NCBI RefSeq assembly: GCF_000963705.1
Contig: NZ_LAJY01000417.1
Location: 1-7,143, forward strand
Reading direction: 5' to 3'
Length of the DNA stretch: 7,143 bases
Origin: Elstera litoralis
GTDB lineage: Bacteria > Pseudomonadota > Alphaproteobacteria > Elsterales > Elsteraceae
The notes beneath the pieces were generated by a model, which worked only from the letters and a program-made list of their open reading frames with translations, was not told the DNA's origin and did no database searches. Each line of letters begins with the position of its first letter. Positions within the stretch are counted from its first letter, which is position 1. The position numbers and the translations under genes are program-made. Below are positions 1 through 5,688 of this stretch, piece after piece.

Positions 1-941
1 GGGTGGCGTCGACGCGCGGCCCGAGTTTTCTGCTGCTGCTGATCGGCGTGGCGCTGCTGAGTTTTCCGCGCGCCCATCGCCGGGTGACGCTGGCCGGGCT
101 GGCGGCAGCGTTCGGCTCCTATCTGCTCACCGGCCACGCCGCCAGCGCGCCGCCCGATTGGCTGGCGAAACCCTTGCTGCTGGCCCATGTCACCTTTGCC
201 GGATTCTGGATCGGCGCGCTGCCGCTGCTGGCGAAAGCCTTGGCGACGCCTAGCGCTTCGGCACGCTTGGCGCGTTTCTCGCGCTGGGCGCTTGTCCTCG
301 TGCCGCTGCTACTGGCGGCGGGGGTGGGGCTGGCGCTGCTTCAGGGGATGACGCCATTCGGGCTGATCTTGCATCCCTATGGGCAATTGCTGTTATTGAA
401 GCTGGTGTTCGTTGCGGGGCTGTTGGCGCTCGCCGCGTTAAACCGTTTGGTGCTGACCCCGCGCTTTGCCCGGCACGGCAAACCGACGCCCTTGCGCCGG
501 TCGATCCTCGCCGAGGGGGGGATGATCGTCGGCCTGTTGCTCGCCACCGGCTTTCTGTCGCAAACGCCGCCGCCGCGCGCCGAGGATCACCACGCGCATG
601 GGGGAACCGTCGCCGCCTCGGGCTACAGCAGCCTCACCCCCTTCGGCGACCGGTTGGCCCTCATCACCCTGACCCCGGCGAAGATCGGCCCGAATGAGTT
701 GCGCCTGCTGGTGACGGATTTAGAAGGCACGCCGCGCCCGCCGTTGGAAGCGGTGGCCGTCTTCAGCCTGCCCGACGCCGGACTCGAAAACCTGCGCCGC
801 CCGCTGGCGCGCGAGGGCGACGGTTTCCGCTTTTCCCCGCTGGTGCTGCCGATTGCGGGGGCGTGGCAGGTCGACATCGAGGTGCTCGTGACGGATTTCG
901 AAAAGCGCAGTTTGCGTTTCAGCATTTCGATTCAGCCCTGA
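1..941 (+). CDS. Copper resistance D (CopD) family membrane protein, C-terminal part (5' end outside window)
   Basis: Inner-membrane protein of the CopD family, which is linked to copper uptake or resistance. The frame is open from the left edge (first full codon at 3, a GTG that is probably internal), so the N-terminus is missing. About 312 residues are visible. Hydrophobic segments lie at roughly residues 8-22, 29-47, 57-78, 96-115, 127-149 and 168-187. CopD-like signatures are TGHA (His44), AHVTFAGFWIGALP (about 61-74, His62) and a LLKL...ALNRLVLTPR stretch (about 131-154). A His-rich linker (His196, His197, His199) follows. The tail, about 208-312, ends with LPIAGAWQVDIEVLVTDFEK, typical of the soluble extracytoplasmic domain that closes many CopD-family proteins. 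Its 3' end overlaps the convergent regulator gene by 10 bases. Copper as the substrate is inferred from the family. The missing part could include a CopC-like domain. Confidence 0.85.
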   Translation, partial: VASTRGPSFLLLLIGVALLSFPRAHRRVTLAGLAAAFGSYLLTGHAASAPPDWLAKPLLLAHVTFAGFWIGALPLLAKALATPSASARLARFSRWALVLVPLLLAAGVGLALLQGMTPFGLILHPYGQLLLLKLVFVAGLLALAALNRLVLTPRFARHGKPTPLRRSILAEGGMIVGLLLATGFLSQTPPPRAEDHHAHGGTVAASGYSSLTPFGDRLALITLTPAKIGPNELRLLVTDLEGTPRPPLEAVAVFSLPDAGLENLRRPLAREGDGFRFSPLVLPIAGAWQVDIEVLVTDFEKRSLRFSISIQP

Positions 942-1840
942 GCCGCCTCCTCCAATAACCACGCCCGCAACGCCCGCAATCGCGGCGTGTCCGCCCGCGC
1001 CGGGGGGCAGACCAGCCAATAGGCCCCCCCTTGCAGGGACGACACGTCGAAAAGCCTCACCAGGCGTCCGGTATCGAGGTGATCGGCGACCAGGATCGGG
1101 TCGAGCACGGCGGCGCCCAGACCCTGCAACGCGGCCTGGATGACCAGCGAGCGCGTATCGAACACCGGCCCGGCGCTGGGCTCGAAGCCCGGGGTGCTGG
1201 TGAGCCCCGCTGCGACGGCCCAGAGCGCCCAATCATCCCGCCGCAGCCGCGCGTGCAAGCGCTTCACTTTCAGGAGATCGGCAGGCGTCGCCAAACTTTG
1301 GGCGAGGGTGGGGGTACAGACGGGCACCAGGGTTTCCGCGAACAGCCGCGTCACATTCTGGCCCGACCATTCCTCCCCGGTGCCGTAGCGAATGGCGCAA
1401 TCGAACCCGTCGCGGTCGATCTCGGTCGGGTTGGAACTGGTGGCGATGCGCACGTCGATATCGGGGTGCTGGCCTTGGAAATGCGGCAGGCGCGGAATGA
1501 ACCAATGCATCGCGAAGGTGGAGAGCATGCTGATCGCAATCACGCCCTCGGTTTTGCGGTCGGCGAGGGCGGCCACCGCGTCGGCCAGATGATCGAAGCC
1601 CAGAGTGAATCCGGGCAACAGCAGCGCCCCTTCCTCCGACAGGCGCAGCCCGCGCGGCGAGCGCAGGAAGAGCGGCACGCCCAAAACCTCCTCCAAATGG
1701 CGGATTTGGTGACTGACGGCCGAAAGGGTGACGTTCAATTCCTCCGCCGCTGCCGAGAAAGACAGGTGGCGGGCGGCGGCTTCGAAGGCCCTTAGAGCAT
1801 TCAGCGGCGGCAAGCGGCGGTGGCGGTGACGCAGGGGCAT
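932..1840 (-). CDS. LysR family transcriptional regulator (GcvA-like)
   Basis: DNA-binding regulator of 302 residues, a normal length for the LysR family. The winged helix-turn-helix spans about residues 11-70: LPPLNALRAFEAAARHLSFS, then AAEELNVTLSAVSHQIRHLE as the recognition region, and LFLRSPRGLRLSEEG as the wing. The LPPLNALRAFEAAARH opening and the LxVTxSAVSHQIRxLE helix are typical of the GcvA-like subgroup. The effector-binding domain follows from about residue 95 to the end. The ATG at 1838-1840 is used because the family's N-terminus begins only a few residues later and no better start exists. No clear ribosome binding site precedes it. The gene is divergent from leuC and convergent with the copD-like gene. 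LysR proteins often control the divergent neighbour and themselves, so leu control is possible, but the effector and targets cannot be read from the sequence. Confidence 0.93.
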   Translation of the reverse strand: MPLRHRHRRLPPLNALRAFEAAARHLSFSAAAEELNVTLSAVSHQIRHLEEVLGVPLFLRSPRGLRLSEEGALLLPGFTLGFDHLADAVAALADRKTEGVIAISMLSTFAMHWFIPRLPHFQGQHPDIDVRIATSSNPTEIDRDGFDCAIRYGTGEEWSGQNVTRLFAETLVPVCTPTLAQSLATPADLLKVKRLHARLRRDDWALWAVAAGLTSTPGFEPSAGPVFDTRSLVIQAALQGLGAAVLDPILVADHLDTGRLVRLFDVSSLQGGAYWLVCPPARADTPRLRALRAWLLEEAAQG

Positions 1841-1845
1841 GAGAA

Positions 1846-1874
1846 AATCTACAGACCCGCTTAAGATAATTCAA
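1846..1874 (-). promoter_or_regulatory. Possible sigma-70-like promoter of the LysR gene
   Basis: On the minus strand, TTGAAT (1869-1874) and TAGATT (1846-1851) are separated by exactly 17 bases. Each matches the sigma-70 consensus at four of six positions. The -10 box ends only five bases before the ATG, so the transcript would begin at or next to the start codon. This agrees with the lack of a Shine-Dalgarno sequence but is not proof. Matches this weak occur by chance. Confidence 0.3.
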
Positions 1875-1893
1875 CTTGCCCTGCGGGCCTAAG
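1875..1893. promoter_or_regulatory. Imperfect dyad, candidate LysR operator
   Basis: CTTGCCC (1875-1881), TGC, then GGGCCTAAG (1885-1893) form an inverted repeat with a perfect GCCC/GGGC core and CTT/AAG outer arms offset by two bases. It lies in the divergent intergenic region between the regulator and leuC, where a LysR protein would be expected to bind. It does not fit the classic T-N11-A spacing exactly, so the assignment is tentative. The rest of the 102-base gap shows no run of leucine codons or terminator hairpin that would suggest attenuation of the leu genes. Confidence 0.2.
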
Positions 1894-1929
1894 CGCCGTT
1901 TCATCGGCCCCAACGAGAAAACCAGTATG

Positions 1930-1935
1930 AAGGGA
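1930..1935 (+). promoter_or_regulatory. Ribosome binding site of leuC
   Basis: AAGGGA sits seven bases before the ATG at 1943. It supports that ATG as the true leuC start, even though the frame from it is interrupted after 35 codons in the sequence as written. Confidence 0.6.
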
Positions 1936-1942
1936 TCGGGCC

Positions 1943-3352
1943 ATGACGCACTTGCGCACTTTGTTCGACAAAAATTTGGGACAGCCACATCGTCGAAGCG
2001 GCGGCGGATGGCACCACCACGCTCTATATCGACCGGCATTTGGTGCATGAAGTCACCAGCCACAGGCGTTCGAAGGCCTGCGCGTTGCGGGCCGCAAGGT
2101 GCGCCGCCCGGATGCGACCTTCGCCGTCGCCGACCATAATGTGCCGACGACCGACCGCAGCCAAGGCATCGCCGACCCGGAATCGCGGCTCCAGGTTGAA
2201 ACCCTGGCCGATAATGCCAAGGATTTCGGCGTCAGCTACTTCGGTATGGACGATGTGCGCCAGGGCGTCGTTCACATCATGGGGCCGGAACAGGGGCTCA
2301 CCCTGCCGGGCATGACGATTGTCTGCGGCGATAGCCACACCTCCACCCACGGCGCGTTCGGCGCGCTGGCCTTCGGCATCGGCACGTCGGAAGTCGAACA
2401 TGTGCTCGCCACGCAAACCCTAGTGCAGAAGCGCGCTAAGAATATGCGCATTTCGGTGGAAGGCGATTTGCCGCCGGGCGTGACGGCAAAGGATCTGATC
2501 CTCGCCATCATCGGCACCATCGGCACCGCCGGCGGGACCGGCTATGTCATCGAATTTGCCGGGAAGGCGGTTCAGGCGCTCTCGATGGAAGGCCGCATGA
2601 CGGTCTGCAATATGACCATCGAAGGCGGCGCGCGCGCCGGGCTGATTGCCCCGGACGAAACCACCTTCGAATACCTGAAGGGCCGCCCGTATGCGCCGAA
2701 GGGCGCGGCGTTCGAGCAGGCCGTTGCTTATTGGAAAACGCTGCCCAGCGATGAGGGCGCGCATTACGATAAGGAAATCATCCTCGACGCGACCAAGCTC
2801 GTCCCCTTCGTCACCTGGGGCACTAGCCCGGAAGACGCCGCGCCGATTACCGCGAGCGTGCCGAACCCGGCGGATGTGGCTGATGCGGGCAAGCGCGCCG
2901 CTATCGAACGCTCGCTCGCCTATATGGGCCTCACGGCGGGAACGCCCTTGAGCGAGATCACCGTGGATCGCGTCTTCATCGGCTCCTGCACCAATGGCCG
3001 CATTGAAGATTTGCGCGCGGCCGCCGAGGTCGCCAAGGGCCGCAAAGTCGCGGCGGGTGTGTCGGCGATGGTAGTGCCGGGCTCGGGGCTGGTCAAGGAA
3101 CAGGCCGAACAGGAAGGGCTCGATAAGATCTTTTTGGAAGCTGGGTTTGAATGGCGCGAGCCGGGCTGCTCCATGTGCCTTGCCATGAATGCGGACCGAT
3201 TGGAGCCGGGCGAACGCTGCGCCTCCACCTCCAACCGCAATTTCGAAGGCCGTCAGGGCCGGGGCGGGCGCACCCATCTCGTCGGCCCGGCGATGGCGGC
3301 AGCGGCGGCGGTCACGGGCCGTTTGACCGACGTGCGCGCGCTCGTCGGCTAA
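1943..3352 (+). CDS. leuC: 3-isopropylmalate dehydratase large subunit LeuC, interrupted by two frameshifts near the 5' end
   Basis: Large subunit of isopropylmalate isomerase, which with LeuD converts 2-isopropylmalate to 3-isopropylmalate in cytoplasmic leucine synthesis. The ATG at 1943 gives MTHLRTLFDK, then one surplus A (1970-1974) shifts the frame. IWDSHIVEAAADGTTTLYID and RHLVHEVTS continue in the next frame (1974-2060), and one missing C (2060-2061) restores the original frame at QAFEGLRVAGRKVRRPDATF. Corrected length is 469 residues, normal for LeuC. GDSHTSTHGAFGALAFGIGT is conserved. The [4Fe-4S] ligands, in corrected numbering, are Cys349 (SCTNG) and Cys409/Cys412 (PGCSMC). As written, translation from the ATG stops at TGA 2048-2050. 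The longest uninterrupted frame starts at GTG 2099 and lacks the first 52 residues. First gene of the leu cluster. The identity is certain; whether the gene is functional is not. Confidence 0.93.
1970..1974 (+). other. Apparent one-base insertion in leuC (A5 run)
   Basis: Read from the ATG, the codons GAC AAA AAT TTG GGA give DKNLG. Dropping one A gives GAC AAA ATT TGG GAC, that is DKIWD, followed by an uninterrupted LeuC-like stretch. The surplus base is in a homopolymer, where sequencing and replication slips are most common. Confidence 0.8.
2060..2061 (+). other. Apparent one-base deletion in leuC (CC run)
   Basis: AGC CAC AGG CGT TCG gives SHRRS. Restoring one C gives AGC CCA CAG GCG TTC, that is SPQAF, the segment expected in LeuC after HEVTS. 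The lesion brings the reading frame back to that of the start codon, but only after the TGA at 2048-2050. Confidence 0.8.
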
Positions 3353-3361
3353 GGGCGCGGA

Positions 3362-3778
3362 ATGAGCCCGATGGCAAACCCAGGGCGGCGGTTGCTGGCG
3401 GGTCTGATCGATCTGCTGGCGGTGATGCTGATTGTCGTGGTGGTGACGCTCGTTCTGAGTGTCGCTATTACCGTTGGCACCGCCTCGGATGAGGAGAAGC
3501 AGGCCGTGGCCTTTTGGGGCGCGCGGATTATGCTGATCGCCCTGCCCTGGCTCTATTTCGCGCGGCTGGAACGCGCCTTGGGCTTTCAGACCTTCGGTAA
3601 ATCGGCCCTGGGGCTCGAAGTGCGGCGGACGAATGGCGAGCCTTTGGGCTTCCCCCGCGCCGCTTTGCGCGCACCGCTCAAGCTGGTGCTGATCTGGTCC
3701 TGGCCCCTGGTGTTTCTCGGTCAAGCCCCGCTTTACGACCGTTTTCTCTCGACCCAAGTTGTCGCGCGCGCCGCGTAG
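3362..3778 (+). CDS. RDD family small membrane protein
   Basis: Predicted inner-membrane protein of 138 residues with an RDD domain. Visible signs are RRLLAGLIDLLAV (Arg9/Arg10 and Asp17, the first two letters of the family name), a long hydrophobic segment at about 17-39, a second at about 50-66, the FGKSALGLEVRRTNGEPLGF loop (78-97) followed by RAALR, a third hydrophobic segment at about 105-121, and a final LYDRFLSTQVV (Asp126) like the usual LHDRxxxTxVV ending. The ATG at 3362 is chosen over that at 3371 because AAGGG (3351-3355) lies six bases before it. The gene starts nine bases after leuC and ends 21 bases before leuD, so it is almost certainly co-transcribed with them. The molecular role of RDD proteins is mostly unknown. 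Nothing here ties it to leucine synthesis except position; some family members have been linked to ion or solute transport. Confidence 0.88.
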   Translation: MSPMANPGRRLLAGLIDLLAVMLIVVVVTLVLSVAITVGTASDEEKQAVAFWGARIMLIALPWLYFARLERALGFQTFGKSALGLEVRRTNGEPLGFPRAALRAPLKLVLIWSWPLVFLGQAPLYDRFLSTQVVARAA

Positions 3779-3799
3779 CGCCCGCCCTGGAGATCCATA

Positions 3800-4414
3800 A
3801 TGCAGCCTTTCACCACGCTCACCGGAATCGCAGCCCCGCTGGCGCTCATTAATATCGATACCGATATGATTATTCCGAAGCAGTTTCTGAAGACTATCAA
3901 GCGCACCGGCTTGGGGAAGAACCTGTTCGATGAAATGCGCTTCACGCAGGAAGGCCAGGAAATCCCCAGCTTCGTGCTGAACCAGCCCGCCTATCGGCAG
4001 GCCAGCATTCTCGTGACCGGCGAGAATTTCGGCTGCGGCTCCAGCCGCGAGCATGCCCCCTGGGCGCTGGCCGATTTCGGCATTCGCTGCATCATCGCCG
4101 CGAGCTACGCCGATATTTTTTATAACAATTGCTTCAAGAACGGCATTCTGCCCATCGTTCTGCCCCAGGCCGACGTCGATAAGCTGATGGACGATGCGCG
4201 CAACGGTGCCAACGCCCGCCTCACCGTCGATCTCGAAACCCAGACCATCACCCGCCCCGATGGCTCCACCGTGAACTTCGAGGTCGATGCGTTTCGCAAG
4301 AAATGTTTGCTGGAAGGGCTCGATGATATTGGCCTGACGCTGGTCAAAGGCGCTAAGATCGATACTTACGAAGAAGCAACCAAAAAGAGCCAGCCCTGGC
4401 TGTTCGCTTCTTAA
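3800..4414 (+). CDS. leuD: 3-isopropylmalate dehydratase small subunit LeuD
   Basis: Small subunit that completes the isopropylmalate isomerase active site with LeuC. It has 204 residues, the normal size for bacterial LeuD. Hallmarks are LINIDTDMIIPKQFLK (about 16-31), the substrate-binding GENFGCGSSREHAPWAL (74-90), and ASYADIFYNNCFKNGILPI (101-119), all intact and in the usual order. The ATG at 3800 follows GGAG (3789-3792) with seven bases between. It is separated from its partner leuC by the RDD gene and is followed 28 bases later by leuB. No damage is seen, in contrast to leuC, which argues that the pathway is still under selection. Confidence 0.97.
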   Translation: MQPFTTLTGIAAPLALINIDTDMIIPKQFLKTIKRTGLGKNLFDEMRFTQEGQEIPSFVLNQPAYRQASILVTGENFGCGSSREHAPWALADFGIRCIIAASYADIFYNNCFKNGILPIVLPQADVDKLMDDARNGANARLTVDLETQTITRPDGSTVNFEVDAFRKKCLLEGLDDIGLTLVKGAKIDTYEEATKKSQPWLFAS

Positions 4415-4427
4415 TTCGGAATATTTT

Positions 4428-4434
4428 GGAGGGG
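4428..4434 (+). promoter_or_regulatory. Strong ribosome binding site of leuB
   Basis: GGAGGGG is a strong Shine-Dalgarno match eight bases before the leuB ATG. It is the best such site in the window and fixes the start at 4443. It lies in the 28-base leuD-leuB gap, which has no terminator-like hairpin. Confidence 0.7.
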
Positions 4435-4442
4435 AACCGTCA

Positions 4443-5555
4443 ATGACTGCGAATAAATCGCTTCTTATTCTACCGGGCGACGGGATTGGCCCGGAAGTCA
4501 TGCGCCAAGTGCGCCGGGTGATCGATTGGATGGCCAAGCGCCGCTCGGTCAGCTTCGATGTGACCGAGGGTCTTGTCGGCGGCGCGGCCTATGAGGCCCA
4601 CGGCACACCGCTGAAAGACGAAACGATGGCCGACGCGCTGAGCGCCGATGCCGTGTTGCTCGGCGCGGTCGGTGGGCCGAAGTGGGACCAGCTTCCCTAC
4701 GATAAGCGCCCGGAACGCGGCTTGTTGCGCCTTCGTAAGGAAATGGACCTCTTCGCCAACCTGCGCCCGGCGGTGGTCTATCCCGGCCTGGTCGATGCCT
4801 CGGCCCTGAAGCCGGAGCTGGTGCGCGATCTTGATATTCTCATCGTCCGCGAACTGACGGGCGGCGTTTACTTCGGCGAGCCGCGCGGCATCACCACGCT
4901 GCCGGACGGCCAGCGCCGGGGCGTGAATACGCAAGTCTATACGACGAACGAAATCATCCGCGTCGCCAAGGTCGCCTTCGAACTCGCCCGCAAGCGCCAG
5001 AGCCGTCTGCATTCGGTCGAAAAGGCCAATGTGATGGAATCGGGCGTGCTGTGGCGCGAGGAAGTGCAGAAGCTGCACGATTCGGATTATACCGACGTTC
5101 AGCTTGAACATATGTACGCCGATAATTGCGCCATGCAGTTGGTGCGCCAACCGAAACAGTTCGACGTGATCGTCACCGATAATCTCTTCGGCGATATTCT
5201 CTCGGATTGCGCCGCCATGCTCACCGGCTCGCTCGGGATGCTACCCTCGGCCTCCTTCGGCGCTCCCGACGCCTCGGGCCGCCGCAAAGCCATGTACGAG
5301 CCCGTCCACGGCTCGGCCCCGGACATTGCGGGCCGCGACGTGGCCAACCCGCTCGCCACCATCCTCAGCTTCGCCATGATGCTGCGCTATTCGTTCGATA
5401 TGGATGAAGACGCCGATCTGATCGAAAAAGCGGTAAAAACCGTGCTGGCCTCCGGCATTCGCACCGGCGACATCATGGGGCCGAACACCGCCCGCGTGTC
5501 CTGCTCGACGATGGGGGAAACCCTGGTGCGCGAATTGGATAAGATGGCGGCGTAA
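4443..5555 (+). CDS. leuB: 3-isopropylmalate dehydrogenase LeuB
   Basis: Cytoplasmic enzyme that oxidises and decarboxylates 3-isopropylmalate with NAD+ to give 2-oxoisocaproate, the keto acid precursor of leucine. It has 370 residues, a typical length. It opens with LLILPGDGIGPEVM (7-20). Substrate-binding arginines by family comparison are Arg98 and Arg108 (LLRLRKEMDLFANLRPA) and Arg136 (VRELTGGVYFGEPRG, with Tyr143). The catalytic lysine is Lys194 (SVEKANVMESG). Metal-binding aspartates are Asp227 (MYADN), Asp251 and Asp255 (DNLFGDILSDCAAML). The NAD-binding segment is YEPVHGSAPDIAGRDVANPLATI (285-307). The ERGLLRLRKEMDLFANLRP signature separates it from isocitrate and tartrate dehydrogenases. 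It is the last gene of the cluster and is followed by a terminator. Confidence 0.97.
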   Translation: MTANKSLLILPGDGIGPEVMRQVRRVIDWMAKRRSVSFDVTEGLVGGAAYEAHGTPLKDETMADALSADAVLLGAVGGPKWDQLPYDKRPERGLLRLRKEMDLFANLRPAVVYPGLVDASALKPELVRDLDILIVRELTGGVYFGEPRGITTLPDGQRRGVNTQVYTTNEIIRVAKVAFELARKRQSRLHSVEKANVMESGVLWREEVQKLHDSDYTDVQLEHMYADNCAMQLVRQPKQFDVIVTDNLFGDILSDCAAMLTGSLGMLPSASFGAPDASGRRKAMYEPVHGSAPDIAGRDVANPLATILSFAMMLRYSFDMDEDADLIEKAVKTVLASGIRTGDIMGPNTARVSCSTMGETLVRELDKMAA

Positions 5556-5593
5556 GACGGGCTGATTTCTGTTGGGCTACCGCCCAAACCCGT

Positions 5594-5625
5594 CCGGGGC
5601 GATGCCCCGGCCCCCCTTTATTTTT
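5594..5625 (+). terminator. Rho-independent terminator after leuB
   Basis: A perfect seven-base-pair stem, CCGGGGC (5594-5600) and GCCCCGG (5604-5610), closes a GAT loop. After six Cs comes TTTATTTTT (5617-5625). The C run between stem and T tract is longer than ideal. A second hairpin just upstream, TTGGGC/GCCCAA (5572-5587) inside a GACGGG/CCCGTC pair (5556-5561 with 5589-5594), may add to termination. It lies 38 bases past the leuB stop. Confidence 0.65.
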
Positions 5626-5664
5626 AATATAAAAGAAGAGGGGTTCGGGGAGCTTGCTCCCCGA
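5622..5664 (-). terminator. Rho-independent terminator for the leftward glycosyltransferase gene
   Basis: TCGGGGAGC (5645-5653) and GCTCCCCGA (5656-5664) form a nine-base inverted repeat around TT. Read on the minus strand it is followed by ACCCCTCTTCTTTTATATT, a T-rich tract, so it would stop the leftward gene. It shares the AT-rich core with the leuB terminator, making the gap bidirectional. A further GCGGGC/GCCCGC hairpin (5671-5686) lies right after the gene's stop codon. Confidence 0.6.
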
Positions 5665-5688
5665 GCGGGTGCGGGCGGCAGCCCGCCG

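Noticed and set aside
1031..1795. A 254-codon plus-strand frame opposite the LysR gene
   Set aside because: The LysR gene on the other strand is complete and well conserved; the antisense product has no recognisable motif.
1970..2061. Programmed ribosomal frameshifting in leuC
   Set aside because: It would need a +1 shift followed by a compensating -1 shift within 90 bases, with no clear slippery site plus stimulatory structure; LeuC is not known to use frameshifting, and homopolymer indels are simpler.
1233..2063. A 276-codon minus-strand frame crossing from the LysR gene into leuC
   Set aside because: It overlaps two real genes in other frames and its translation is low-complexity Arg, Pro and Ala-rich.
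1876..2139. A short frame before and across the leuC start, considered as a leu leader peptide
   Set aside because: It has no leucine codon run and no attenuator hairpins, and it overlaps the leuC 5' coding region in the wrong frame.
2420..4537. A 705-codon open frame on the minus strand opposite leuC, the RDD gene and leuD
   Set aside because: It lies antisense to three clearly recognised genes, its translation is rich in His, Gln, Arg and Gly with no domain signature, and long antisense frames are expected from GC-rich codon bias.
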